This document shows, in pieces, positions 21,820 to 34,630 of a DNA stretch of 64,000 bases. The position numbers were made by a program, and so were the translations under genes. Source of the DNA: Scytalidium lignicola (taxonomy: Eukaryota > Ascomycota > Leotiomycetes); contig NCSJ02000073.1 of the NCBI GenBank assembly GCA_002812745.2, positions 90,901 to 154,900 on the forward strand, given 5' to 3'. The notes beneath the pieces are model-generated. The model ran no database searches and was not told the DNA's origin. It worked only from the letters and a program-made list of their open reading frames with translations. Every line of letters starts with the position of its first letter. Position 1 is the first letter of the stretch.

Positions 21820-24062
21820 ATGGACACAGAGATACCAATTCAAAAGGAGAGACAGGAGTCGACGGAAGAAGAAACCAAGGAATCAAGAACTCCACCTGCA
21901 GATTCAGAAACAAGTTCGGCTGGCCCTTCAGGTTCACAAACTTACAGTCAGTTGCATATCCAATTTTTGTTGATCATCACATTGACTATTGTATAGATGG
22001 ATCCGAAGGCGTTGCTAGCGGAGGGACGGCAGTATCAAGTGGCATTCCAAGCACCACTGGTGTTGCAACTGGTCAGTTACAGATCCACATGATTCCTGTC
22101 CATCACCGAGATTGATCATTGTATAGAATCTCAAAGTCAAACGGTTCGGGCGACTGCCTCTGGTCCGGGCGAAGCTGAGAGCAGTTCCGCTGCACAATCA
22201 AGAGGTCTGTAATAATTAGCTCTATTCTTACTCATATGATGTGTTATGCTCACATAAGAACAGCCGGTGGTATCGCGGGGGCAGAACTAGAAAAAGAAGT
22301 GGAGCAGGCGGCGGAGGAGAGCGACGAAGAAGAGGAGGAGGGGATGCCATTAAACATCCCAACAGAATTTCAATCTCACAAAGCCCCTTCCAGGAAAGGA
22401 AAGGAACGAATGGGTCAGTGGTAGATCAGTGCCTGTCAACATCTGGAGATTGAGTTCATACTAACACAAATTGGTGAATCGTAGTTGAACCCACAAAGAC
22501 ATCAACGGCAAAAGGTATGCCATTTTTTGGCTTGCAGAAACGATAAATGTAGACCCAGTATCTAACTCATTCGCAGGGAAAGGGAAGGCTGCTGCTGAAG
22601 AGGATATGGGCACTATAATTGAAAAGACTAGAAGTAAACAGGATTCAGAATCCGGCGAACTAGGACGTAAGTAGATCTGAATACCTGGAAACTGCTTCTG
22701 TCACCCCATCCCCCATCAGAATAGCATATTTTTATGTAAATAATCGCGACTATTCTAATGCTCATCGATATATATAGCTCCACCGCGTCCGGAAGCTGGA
22801 CTCACGGAGATACCAAAACTTCCGGAATTCCGCAAGCCAAAGGAAGCCCTATCCCCGGCTACAGAGAGCTTATCAGCCCAATCTAAAGTCAGAGCAATCG
22901 CAGATGTGCTTCGTGAGGAGGAACAGGTAGGAACGAGTGAACTAACTGCGCATATCGAAAGCACGCAGGACTCTGCACAGCAACTGACGCAGCAGCAGTG
23001 AGTTTGCCCCTAGTTTTTAGAGAAGGATATATGAAACAACAACTTGGAAGTCAAAGAATTTAGAGCTGATGATATATATTCAGGGTCGATATTACTGTCA
23101 GAGAACTTTCTGATAATAACGATGACATAGAGACTGGATCGGTTGAACACTTTGAAGATGTAGAAAGACTTGAGACTCGTACTCAGGCTTCACCACCCGT
23201 TGAGAGACTTGTTGAGAGACCTGTTGAAAGACAGCAACATCCTGAGTCTGAATCTGGTACTCAGGCTCCATCTCATGCTCACACTCCGCTACCTAGTGAG
23301 AGTCTGCAACTTCCAGAGCTGGAGCTACCTACACAGGATTTACCACCTATTGCTGAGAGTCCGGAACCTCCAGAATCTCCAGAGTCTCCAGAGCAGGAGT
23401 TCCAAACACGGACATCACCAGTTGAGGGTACGCAACCTCCTGCGGCTAAGCATTATGCAGAAGCTTCCATACCTCTTGAAAATCCGACACCTAGTAAGTC
23501 TGAGTCTAGTGTCAGACCTCCATCATGGGTTGAGAATCCACCACCTTCTGAGCCAGAATCTCCACAGGTTCCACCACTTGGTGAAAGCTCGCAACTTCAT
23601 GAGCCTACAGAGATACCACCTACTAAGTCTGCACCTGTTGGACATCTGGACCCTCGTAAGGCTACACAGACTCCATCGCCGATTGAGAGTCTACCACCTC
23701 TTGAGTCTCCATCACAACAGCCCCCTACGGAGCAGCCTCCTACGGAACAGCCACCATCACAACAACCTCCTACAGAACAGCTTCCTACGGAACAGCCACC
23801 ATCACAACAACCTCCTACAGAACAACCTCCTACAAAACAGCTTCCTACGCAGCAGCCTCCCATACAACAGCCTCCTACAGAGCAGCTGCCATCACAACAA
23901 CCTCCTCCTACAGAACAGCCTCCTACAGAACAGCCTCCTACAGAACAGCCTCAATCACAACAGCCTCCATCACAACAACCTCCATCACAACAGCCTCCCG
24001 GTCCGCATGAAGGTCCACCCTCTCGTCAGGCACGCCAGCATGAGGGGTGTTGCAAAAAGTAA
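21820..24062 (+). CDS. Proline-rich disordered protein; first six introns all phase 1
   Basis: Not visible as one open frame. I assembled eight exons: 21820-21946, 21997-22071, 22127-22204, 22264-22413, 22485-22514, 22577-22666, 22778-22997, 23084-24062, giving 582 residues. Donors are GTCAGT, GTCAGT, GTCTGT, GTCAGT, GTATGC, GTAAGT and GTGAGT, and every acceptor ends in AG. The first six introns are phase 1, so exons 2-6 (75, 78, 150, 30, 90 nt) are symmetric and skippable without frameshift. The protein starts acidic and Ser/Thr-rich, has an acidic run (EESDEEEEEG, about residue 112), a charged middle, then a long Pro/Glu/Ser region that ends in about 20 copies of PPTEQ/PPSQQ and a C-terminal GCCKK. 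No folded domain, signal peptide or membrane span is seen. The frame through the last exon is open for 979 nt despite the repeat, which supports coding. Function unknown; a scaffold-like disordered protein is inferred. Confidence 0.75.
23705..24000 (+). repeat. PPTEQ/PPSQQ coding minisatellite
   Basis: Tandem imperfect 15-nt units, CCTCCTACAGAACAG and CCTCCATCACAACAG, encode PPTEQ or PPSQQ. They run through most of the C-terminus of the proline-rich protein, interrupted by LPTEQ, PPTKQ and PPPTEQ variants. Copy number probably varies between strains. Confidence 0.85.
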
Positions 24063-27000
24063 GAAATTCTAACTTCCCTTATTTTCATGCTTTACCTTAC
24101 CTGTTGGAATGCGAGCCTACTTATTCGTAGGTCACTATTCGCGAGTTTTGATACTGAGGCAGTGGTCTTTGCGCTTTAAGCATGACAAGTGTCTGTCGAT
24201 GGTTTTCCTACCTTTCTTCTCCTAAATTTCTTTTGACTTGAGGCAGCAAGGCCTGCTCTGTTGAGACTCACCTATCTCTTATTCGTATTAGTCACCCGAG
24301 ATTGTTTTAAAACCATTTTACCTTCTAACGTGGACTTTGTGGCAGATTGTGCACTTGTGGATTGCCCGAGAGGTGCATTATCACGTAACTTTTCTGATTT
24401 TCTTGGTCGACGGGGTGTTCAGGGGTTTGAATGATGGGTTTCTGTGATTCATTTTGATCAAGAAGAGTGCATTTGTGCACTACAGCGTTCTGCGATTTGC
24501 ATCCAGCGTAGGTTTCAAAGCATTCCACCTCTTCGACGGCGCAACGTTCATTCAAACAGATATTCCAAAGTAGCATAATCCTCTCTCTGGGATGTTTTTC
24601 TATCATTATCACCTTACCTTGCAGGCTTGGACATCAGGAGGTAGAAGGTACCAAATATTGACAGCTTAGCTCAACCTTCTTGATGTGTCCTCTATCCACT
24701 TAAGACACCTGCATCTTCTCATAGGAGTGAAGCTTGTGTGAAGCTGGAGGGACGATGCCAAGGCAAGGATCAAGATCAGCGATTAATTACCTCGGAGGAG
24801 GGAAATTGCGCATGTATTTTAGAAAACTTGAATTCAGCACGCAGACTTATTCCTGGAGAGTTATGCCTCGAGCATGGATGGGCTTGCTCATATGACTGAA
24901 TGAACCCAGTGATGCAAGCACCACGGTTCATAGCGAGCCGCCGTGTTCGTATTCTGTGCCGGTAGATAGCTTTTCCATTGCCCAAAGATTTCTCCCATGT
25001 TCTTACCATCCATTATTCATGCAAGAAATTGTGTGATTGCCGGAGCTCGGGATAATTAACCCCAAACAACCACAACACACCACAACGCCTCAAAATCATC
25101 TTTACAGGAAGATCACAAAAAGATGATCCTGCAAGTGAGACACCCGACGCACGGGGAAAATCTCGGGTGGGTTGAATGAGAAAGTAATAATTGTATGTAA
25201 TAATAAGACCAAAGGCCAAACGCCTTCTCCGATAAAGGAGGTGATTCGCAACTGCGGCCACAGGAAGTAGTTTGAGCGGAGAAGAGCGCCTTTCGCACGA
25301 ACTGGATCGGAGCAAGTCCGACGGAACAGGTTTGGGACCAATGAGCTACGATCGGAATCTGACCGAAACAAAGTGCGGAGTTCCAACTTTAACGGAGTAC
25401 TAAGTTGTTTTAGTACGGAAATCGAACGTTGTGATGAAATACAGTTAGATGTGTGGAATGGGAAAGGGTGTGCGGGGAGTTAAGTGAGGTTGCTTTAGTT
25501 GTGACATGGTCTGTGCCGAGCTTGACGCGGTTCGCGCGATTGGATGCGCTTTAGTCGGGAGGATCAATTAGGAAATAGAAATGAGAACCTACTGGTAACT
25601 AACTTAACTTACTGGTGATTTGATTACGGAAAATAGTACAAAGATGTTGAGAAAGAGAAGGGAAAAAAAGAATTCGAGTAGCAGACTGAGAGATTGCAAT
25701 TTTGAGCTTACGCTTCGAAAGCCGATCAACTTTTGCTCGGTTTGACTCCCCCGGTGGCGGGGAGATATCATTGGCGGAAGTGTGTTTCCGATCTATGTCA
25801 GTAGCGGGGAGAGTCGGTACTTCCGATCTGCCAATTTGTTACGCCAGAGCTTGAGGTCGGATCTTCCGACGGATCGCAAACCTAGGTTAAGATAGGAGTT
25901 AGTCTTGGATTTGGTTAGTTTGTGTTCGTGTTGCTCTTGTGCTGTGTTTGTAATGTGTGCCGTGCTACCAGTACCAGGACTGGAAAGAATGAATATCGAA
26001 TAAGAGACCGTTGATATATGGTGGTAGTGGTGTGATGATGTTAATAGTTTCACAAGGGTAATAATAACAATAATAAATCAACTCCTAAGGGACAAATATT
26101 GTGAGGGATAGAGTCAGAATTGNAAAAAAAGGAAATCTCCGACGACCAGGAAAGGGTTGAATGGCTTGAAGACTTGAAGGCGTTTGGTCTCTTGCCAAGA
26201 TAGAAACCTTACCAGATGTGAACTTGCCGTCGTTTTACCGGTACCGATCACTGTCACCTTCTAGATTCCCCAAGGTGCTTCCGCAGTTGTAGCGATCTTT
26301 TTTGCGATTGGATCAACGGCAGCTTTAGGAAGCTCTCTTGCTGCAATTTTCCTGGATGGTTGGTGGTGGTTGTTGGTAGTAGTTTGAAATGACTTTTGAT
26401 GGTGGGAAGTGGCTTGCTGTTGGATTATGTCAGTGGTAATCAGTTGAGACAGGACCGGCAAAGGGCAGGAAAGATGGACGTAGTGCAACTCTTTTTGAGT
26501 TTAAAACCCGACGATGGATGGGGAACACAAGAGAGAGAGAACGGGATTTGATAGCCATGGGAGCACATGGGATGGGATACTGTTTCTGTCCTTCCGATTA
26601 CCGGTAGCGATGTAGCAGTCAGCCAGTCAGCCAGTGTGCTGGTGCGGAGGATGTAGCTTGTCCAGAGAAACGTGGGTCACGTCTCGGTTCGCCTGGGGGA
26701 GGGAGCGAAATGGGGGCTGCTGGGCGTTTGTTGGTGCGGTGCCACTGCATCAAACCCTTGGTCCTCGACCGGCCTCGCACTGTAGCTGCTGTACACACGG
26801 ACACGATGCCGACTCTCTGCACATTATCTACCCCGCTGTGGATCCCCCCAAGACCTTCCATGCTGGGTGACGGGTGAGAGTCGGGCGAGGCTGATCCGTG
26901 TGGTGACGGAGTAAGAGAACTCCGGACAGTACCAAGGATGTATTTGGAGAATGTTTGGAGAACTTGGAGACGCATTGGAGAGCAGCGCATTGACGATGGA

Positions 27001-29985
27001 TAGGTGATAGAGGAGGGAAATGAGCAGACGAGTTGGTCAGTTGAATGAAGACTTGCGTTAAGGGAGTGTAGCTTGTAGAATCGGAAATTGGCATCGACTC
27101 CCAAGTTGCTACATTTCTCCTGCAGCCATCTTCACTCAACTCAACTCAACCCAACTCACATCTACCGTATCCTCCATTCCGCGGGGAACCGAGGTCCGTA
27201 ACCGCCCAAGAACAGCTTCATAGCTTGCATCACCAAATCTCCTTTCCCATGTATGTACCCTGACTCATTCGGCGAACTCAACCGGTGCCGGACAAGTCCT
27301 GTACTGTGGTACAGTAGTTGGTCAAGCTTTGCCGGAACACACCAAAAAAAGAACGCCCGCCGCCAAGACGGGGGTCCAGAAGAATTCCATCTGCCGGAAA
27401 TAAACATAGCATCATCCAGCCTTCCCATCGCGTTGGTCTGTCCAAATCGCGCCTCCAACCCCGTGTTCGCGTATGTGGCCGTCGGCGGCGGCGGCGTCGG
27501 GTTGGTCGCTGTGTGGCGGGAGCTGATGGACCTGATACGGGCGGCATCTGAAGGCAAAATCGAGGTTGCTAGAGCGCGATAAGGCAGTTGTATGCGGGTC
27601 GTCGCTGCTGCCGCCGTGATAGCGAAGGGCAGTTGGAGGAGGGGAAGAGGGGTTGGTTGTGTTCACTTCTCGTTGATAATGTGGACGAAGGCGAAAGGTT
27701 AAACCTTCTTTCGGCCTGCAGTTGGCCGTGAATGGAAGTCGGGTCGAGATAGGGTTTTCTGCGAAGCTGGAGAATACATTAAGACAGGCCTTCAAGATAT
27801 TCTTGATATCTCTTTGCGACGATGGGCTGCGTGTGTGTCTGTGTTCTGTTCCCGTAAGGCTGGGACAGAGACTCGGTATTTATGATATTTTTTGATCCCC
27901 TTCATAGTGGATGGGAAACAAGCCTTAATAGCCCATCTCCCACTTATGTCGAACCTCTCAGGTGAATTCAATAGAAGAAGTTGACGTGATCATCCGTGTG
28001 TTTTCAGAGGGCCATTATTGCTCCAAAGTCTCCAATGGAAGGGCCAACAGTGGGTGTTCTGTGTTCTAGAAGGAATTTCCAGAGGTTCATTTGTCGCCGT
28101 TGGTTCTAGCCTCGTCTTGAAACTGTGGTAAGCCGGCGCAGATACAATGTGTACGGGCACATCAGCAGCTGTCATCCACTGAAATGCCTCGACGTGCCTG
28201 AAGGAGGACCCTTAAAATCGGTTAAGCTGCTGTAGGCATATATTTGTCACATGATTAAACCTGTAACTTTGGTATAACTTGCTGAATATGCCTTTTGTCT
28301 CGCCTGACTTGGCCATGCTTTGCCATCTTCTTGCCCTCTTGCCCGCCGATACTGCAGAACTAGGAGATGCCCGCTGTGCCCGCTGCCGGGCTGTGGTTGC
28401 CCCTCGATAGCTGCCGAAGAGGACCCAAGAGGACCTGGACGAACCCATTTCCCGCTAACACCCGCCCGAAGCAAACCACCATCAACAGCGCCGTTCCTGT
28501 CGTGCAGCAACCCACAGCAAGAGCAAGCACAAGCACCAACAGTACATCAAGTCCCGGACTGGACAAGCGTCCACATCTACATCCACATCCACTGCCACTG
28601 CCAGAGACCAAAGACTTAATTCCAATCACTTGCATTTAACCACCCAATAATCGTGCGGGTCAATGGATTCATGTCATCATTGCCAATGCCACCCCGCCGA
28701 TAAACCGCACAACCAGCCCATTAATAATGGCAATCGCATCAGAGCTTCGAGCTTTGAGCGGAGCCTCCGTAGCAGCCCCGGGCCCGTGGGGCAGGCTGGC
28801 TGGCAGGCAAGGACAGCTCCTTGTCCCGTGGCCCTTTCTTCCCTTGATACAGTACTATATGTTACCAGATACTGTACAGGATACAATAGTACTACCTGTA
28901 AAGCAGCGGTTCCGCAAAGACAAACCCTCCTTGCCACTCTCCATTTGTCGATCGGCCTATCGTGCTATCGTGCCTATCATGCTATGCCCAACTTGGCTAC
29001 GCAACGCCTTTCGCAGGCCCTCCCCACGTTGTGCCCTTCGCCGTCGTTCTACTGTAACGGCCGATGTTGTTGGCGACTGGCTTGCTGAGGCTTTCTGGGT
29101 TGCTCCTGTACCGGGACTGGGCAGTACGGGTGCTGGCACTTGGCAAGCACTNAAAAAGACCCGAGACCCTGGAGGGCTCCATCAACGGAACGATGTGCAT
29201 CGCCATCAGGGAAAAAAAAAAGGCGTGAACAACCACCAAACCTCCACCTCAACCCCGTCGTCCCCCAGCAACGAAAACGTGCGCGCAAGCCCGATTATCG
29301 GTGCCATCCTGGCTCGTCAGACTGTGTAGCTGGGTCCTTGTGGTCTGCGCATGCGAGCGAACTATGATCGTCCTGGGCAAGGAAAGCAGAGAATAATGGA
29401 GCTCCCCCTCTCTGCTCTCCTCCCCCAGTGCGACGGCGGCGGATTGGATCCATTCGCCCCCTTGGGCCAGTCAAGTCCAGGTTCCCATCTGCCTTTGCAT
29501 CCGTTTCCTTAGGTAAGAGAGGGCAAGTCGATAGATAACTTAGCTGGATTAGTTTGTTCGGATCTGATAGGTATTATTTATCAATGCTGCCCGAGCTTCC
29601 AGGTCCTGCGCGTGTCGCAGCTTGTCTCTTTTTATTCTCCGTTTACCCCTCACCTTCAAGAACAAGACCCTTCCTCGTTCTTGCTCTCCTCTTTCTCTTT
29701 TCTCTTCATATTATCCTTCTTCTCTCTTGGAAGTGTGATTCATAGCTTCATTTCCTGCCATCACGGGTTAGATCGAGCTGTCTCATCATCCTTCCTTTCT
29801 GCAACTGTACTGTAGAAACTTGAAAACAAAGCAGCATATTGCAGAACATAGCTAAGAGATAAATTCTTAACCACACAATTGGTTAGAAAACGCTCCCGGT
29901 CAAACACCAATAGAAGGGTTGTCGAAGGTCTCATAAGAAACAATAACAAGAATAAGAACAAGGTACCAGAGCTCGCCTGCCCAAC
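24063..29985. other. Second gene-poor stretch upstream of the C2H2 regulator
   Basis: No supported gene in about 5.9 kb. Open frames such as 24325-24612 (minus) and 28727-29329 (plus) have no recognisable features. Five TACWGTA motifs fall at 27310, 28848, 28870, 29050 and 29808. The last ~400 bases before the zinc-finger gene contain a strong pyrimidine tract (about 29620-29735). This may be an extended upstream regulatory region of the C2H2 gene. Confidence 0.5.
29620..29735 (+). promoter_or_regulatory. Pyrimidine-rich promoter/5'-leader tract
   Basis: A dense CT tract (TCTCTTTTTATTCTCC..., then TCTTTCTCTTTTCTCTTC) lies 250-370 bases before the C2H2 gene start. Such tracts commonly precede transcription start sites in filamentous ascomycetes. 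Assignment by position only. Confidence 0.4.
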
Positions 29986-31458
29986 ATGTCTATCACGAGT
30001 ACAAGCACCACCACCACTACTCCCACCACCACCTCCTCTACCAACACACCCTCCTCCAGCAACACTTCAACTTCCTCATCCAGCCGCTCCTCCTCGGTCT
30101 CCTCCGCAGCTTCCCCGTCCACAATAGCTGTACAAGCAATAGTCAAGAAGAAGTTTCCCTGTGCGTATCCAGGATGTGGCAAGTCCTTTTCGAGATCTGA
30201 GCATCTGCACCGCCATGCGCTGAATCACCAAGATGGAAATAATACCTGCCAGAGGTGTAGTGCCCATTTCAGGCGGAGAGACTTATTAGGTATGTTGATT
30301 TTGATTTTTTGAGTCTTTTCTTTATAGACGACAGCAATCTTCGAAAAGTTGTGTGTTCGAGAGAGAAAATATACAAGCAATTTAAAAACACCGTTATGGC
30401 GTACATGGTATATTAACGTCTTCTCTTTATAGAACGTCACATGGCAAGACACAAAGAAAAGGACGATGAGGCTGGAGGCGAAGGGCTAGGTGTCCTGGCA
30501 ACGCGCAAGAGACTATGGCGAGATGCAAATGGGAATATTGTAAACTCGAGACGACCATCATTATCTGATTCCAAGGAAATAGCTAAGAGGAGACTGGAGA
30601 GTCGCAGGAACTCTGAGGTAGCGGTAGCGGCAGCGGCAGCCAAAGCTAATGCTGCACAATCGGAGTCAGGCGCACAGCAAAGACAGAACCAGCAATCACA
30701 AGCTCAAGTTCATGCTCAAAGCCAAAATCATGTACAGATGAAGAGGGAAGGAAGACCACAACATCTCAAAACTCGCAGCCTGGGGCGAATTCCCACCGCC
30801 AGTCACCCAATCTCCATACATGCACCGCAGCAGCTATACATGCACCAGTCCAACATCCGTTCTCCTATTGAAGACTTTCCAGACTACATGCAACAGCAGC
30901 ATTCTCCCTGGGGCATAGGCGTCCACACTCCTCCCCTCTCAATACCCAGCCTCTCCCTAGGAGCATCATCATACTCCACAAGCAGCACCACACCGTCATC
31001 AGAACACGGTCACTCGGATGAAAGGAACGATCCCGACCGCGCTCGACACCCGCTCCTGACACCACCCCTAGAATCCACCACATGGCCCGACCTGCACCCT
31101 CACATTCCCCTCTTCACAGCCTCTCCTTCGCCTGACAACTTCGAATACCCCTCGCCACACCTGCACTCGCAATCCTGGTCCAACTCGTCCTCAGCAGTAT
31201 CGCCGTTCTCACAATACCCACCCCCCCGGTCCATCCTCGCACGACGTCTTGCACTACGATGGCCTAGATCTAGATCTAGACCTTGAGATGTTTAAGCAGG
31301 ACCCTGACAACAGCAATGAGGATAGGTTGGGATCGGCAACTATTGATTGGGCGGTGCAGCATGAGGCGCACATGTGGACTCGCGAGAGAGGATTTGGGTG
31401 TGGTTCTGGGGGCGGGGGGCTTGGGCCGAGGGGGTTGGGGTATGGCAGTACGTGTTGA
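29986..31458 (+). CDS. Two-finger C2H2 zinc-finger transcription factor (1-nt frameshift in assembly)
   Basis: Exon 1 (29986-30289) and exon 2 (from 30433) join in phase 1 across a 143-nt intron. After a Ser/Thr-rich leader come two fingers: C59-X4-C64-X12-H77-X3-H81 and C88-X2-C91-X12-H104-X3-H108. The intron splits the second finger at codon 102, so the fingers exist only in the spliced product. Basic and Ala/Gln-rich stretches follow, then a Pro/Ser-rich region. As written, the frame runs into a stop at 31286. Removing one C from the seven-C run at 31221-31227 switches to a frame open to 31458, with acidic text (HYDGLDLDLDLEMF...) typical of an activation region, giving 442 residues. I therefore read the run as a homopolymer error or a recent frameshift. 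Role: sequence-specific DNA-binding regulator in the nucleus; targets unknown. Confidence 0.87.
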
Positions 31459-32926
31459 GCTGGAGAGTGGCAATGTGTTTTTTTTTGTTTGGAATTGGGG
31501 GTGGATTTATTATTTCGGTGTTCAATTGTTGAATGTGCATACCCAGTGTTCGAGTATCGAAATATTTCAAATCATCTATTAAATGACCCCTTTTGGCATG
31601 CTCCCACGATTCTCTACTGAGCTGAAAATTGAATTGACAGTCTGGACTGAAAATTGGACAGAAGTACTTTTGGCCATGCCAGACAGAGTAACCAAGGAGG
31701 AGGGAGGAATAGGAGAATTTTGACAGCTCTATTCATATATCCCCATATCCATACAATTACATTCAGGTTCGAATCATTTCTACTCACACATACCACTCGT
31801 TCCACAAGTGTGATAGAAACACACAGAAACACAGCTTGGAGGCAGGAAATACGTTTTTACGAAAAAGAATGATTATTTTCCCCCACTCTACTCACGTTTA
31901 TTATACATCTTTTGAATCCTTATCTCCATGCTTTTCGCTCTTGTCCTAGCGCCGTGATGATGGAAGGGGGGATATATCCGATCCTTCCTTTCTCCTTTGG
32001 ATTCTTTGGCCGGGTGGGTTATATAATATACGATTTGGATTGGAGATTTTGAGTTTTCATTTTTTTTTTTTTTAGGATATCGCGTCCTGACCTTTTGGTG
32101 AGGTTTTGTGAATTTGTCGATATTGTTTTTCGGGTATATTTATTTATATTTATATTACACACATACACACTAACTACACACCAGTGATTTTGGTTTAGTA
32201 TAACTAGGTTTAAGTTTATATTTTGTAGATAGAAATGAATCGGATTAAATTTAAATAAAATTGAAATAGAATGTGTTCATTAGATTTAAGTTCTTTTCNT
32301 TTTTTTGGAATGAGAGCTAAGGCATTTCTTACCTATCACCGCTCTTCTTGCGTGTAAAGATGAATTGGAAAGGATTGTCTTATGTCAAATTGAAGAGAAA
32401 CCTAGATCTTTGCATCAGTCCCGAAGGATTAGAATCGCACGTTTTGATTGTTAGAAAATCTTATGAAGAAAGTAGAATGAGGCACGTTGATAATCGTGGA
32501 GGTTTAAGAATTAATGAAGATATCTGTTGGTGAGAGATGGAAGTACCGTACAAAATAAAGACAAGATGAGGTGATATATATTCACATAATTATACCCCTT
32601 ATGTAGAATTTAAATTGGTCTCTGTATCTTGATATTGCTCTTTATATGAGTTTTAGCAGGTTTCCAAAGGTGGGAGTGGAGACCTCTGATTTTGGTGATT
32701 ATTAAATATTTAGTTTCTGTTTTGGGTATACTATTCAAATTTCTTTTTACAACATGTTTAATAGTTGGTTTAGATATTAGTTACCCTACATGTCTTGAAT
32801 AATATCATATTGTTAAGGTTTAAAGAATGAGTATAGAAAAGTTGAGCATATAGAAAATCGGAATTAGGTTCAAAATCATCACTTGTTAGCCACACAGTTA
32901 GACTGTTCATACCGCTTGTTCATGTA
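31459..32926. other. AT-rich intergenic
   Basis: 3' flank of the C2H2 gene and of the convergent monooxygenase gene. Contains poly-T and TTTATATT-type simple stretches (about 32060-32160) and one N at 32299. No gene seen. Confidence 0.6.
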
Positions 32927-34630
32927 TCAGGGATAGACCCCTCTTCCTGGCGTCTTGTCAAAAAAAGTTGCCGAGAGCTTCCAACTAGGGTATTCGATCT
33001 CCATTGTCTGAGTCGCATCTCTCACAACATCATATCCAAAAATATACTTGACAAACTCATCTGGAGATTCTGCATGCCACACATCATATCAATATAGTAG
33101 TGTAAACATATACATATTTGGAAACGAAGGCTTACTCGGGATTTCATTCCGAGGGATATATATCTCAGCATCCTCCCCCATCTTCTCCATTTGATCCTGA
33201 CCTGCGTTGCTGAAGATCTGCATCAAACTAGCTCTCTTCGTACGGATCCTCTCAAATACTTGCAGTCGATGCTCTAAAGTTTCCGGCGTTGCGCCTGACA
33301 ACACGATTCCTAGGGCTACTGCATCTTCTAGTGCCTGGTTTGCACCTTGGCCCTGGTCTTTTAGCATATTAGGGTTAGCACCGACAACAAGATACCCGGA
33401 AACTGGGGACTAGCTTACGAGGAAGCATGGGATGTGCAGCATCCCCAACCGCTACTAATCTTCCCTTGTGCCATGTGCTAACAGGGGCTCGGTACAGAAG
33501 AGGCCATTTTTTGATATCAGTTGCTTTCCTGATATAGACGACGGTTGATTAGAAATTGGGAGAAACATGAATATTTGATATTAGTACACCAAGGGTACTA
33601 ACTTTATAACTGCTAGAAGTGCTGGATCAAAGTTGGAATAAATTTCAAGTAGTGTTTCTCGACTGCCTTGGGTTTGCCAATCTTCAGACCCTGTTAGAGC
33701 TCCCTCCAAGTCAAAGGTGGGGCTGGAATAATCTACCTTCTACCCCAATAACCTCGTCGGTGTGTTGCAGAAGAGCCAGATTCTGAATCTCATTACTAGT
33801 CATATCCAGTTAGTTTATATCTCAACATATATCTAAACTCGATCTGTTGTTATCACACTTTCGACATGGATACCACACTATTCTCTTTACAAGATTATCT
33901 GGATCAACGAAAAATTTCATGGACCCGTCATCATTTACTAGCTGAGAAGTCGAAGGGTCTTCTAATAACTTCGATGTTGGTATTAGGAAGCGATAAGCCA
34001 TTTGATCAGTTGGTATTGCAGGATTATGAGCCCCTAGGATAGCTTCGATGGCTGTAGAGTGAACGCCGTCTGCAGCAATTACCAAGTCGCCAGTGAGTAT
34101 TGTACCATCTGCCAACTCTATTGAACCGGATTCTGGGATCTGATGGAAGCTATTAGTTTCAAAATCCGTCAATCAAAGGATAGAAAACTCACATATTTCG
34201 TAACTACAGACTTCAGATGAACCACTACCGGTTTCCCCTCCCCTTTATCATTAGTAGCTAATCTTCTTAATTCATCATTGAAATCAAGTCGATGGACAAA
34301 GAGAAACGGGGCTCCAAAGACTTCAGTAGTGTTAGCATGCTGCATGTCGTGAAATTTCTCCAGTGTGGTCCCATAAGCTCTATAGGATCTTTTGCCTTCT
34401 ACAACGCGTGCTCGTACAGAATCAAGTCCCCATGCCAGGATACTCCTGGATGCATTGGAAGAGATGCTAATTGCTGCTCCAATCTCATTGTTTAGAGATG
34501 AACGCTCATATATTGTTACATTGTGTCCTGCTCGGCGACAAGCGATAGCTGTAGAGAAACCCGCAATTCCACCACCTACAATAACGATATTAAGGGGTTT
34601 GGGTTTTGTGAACGAGGTCGCGGAACCCAT
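32927..34630 (-). CDS. FAD-dependent aromatic-ring monooxygenase (salicylate hydroxylase-like), with 1-nt frameshift
   Basis: Six exons on the minus strand: 34630-34193, 34139-33859, 33795-33603, 33528-33419, 33357-33136, 33069-32927. The product of 461 residues fits the usual length of this group. Motifs: N-terminal dinucleotide fold GGGIAG (Gly19, 21, 24), the DG motif AADGVHS, and the FAD-ribityl GD motif [15 protein letters not shown], which is created across the fourth intron. The group hydroxylates salicylate-type aromatic acids or related rings using NAD(P)H and O2; the exact substrate cannot be read here. Exon 3 has one base too many: dropping one G from the GGGG run at 33719-33722 (CCCC in the sense strand) restores a frame open on both sides. 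Without it, the frame stops 3 codons later. All introns (53-74 nt) keep phase only with that correction. Assembly error or fresh loss of function; the rest is intact, which favours error. Confidence 0.9.

Noticed and set aside
21932..21996. GTTCAC donor for the first intron of the proline-rich gene
   Set aside because: The GTCAGT donor at 21947 keeps the same phase and matches the donors of introns 2 and 4.
23170..24072. 300-codon open frame rich in Leu, His and Asn on the plus strand
   Set aside because: It is the wrong frame of the proline-rich gene's last exon. The PPTEQ/PPSQQ frame is open, continues the upstream exons through a proper acceptor and has sensible composition.
24325..24612. 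Cys-containing 95-codon minus-strand frame, considered as a small secreted protein
   Set aside because: No signal peptide, no partner exon, and the length is within chance expectation.
28727..29329. 200-codon open frame on the plus strand
   Set aside because: Contains the intergenic TACWGTA motif three times and an N, with no family features. Chance frame in GC-balanced DNA.
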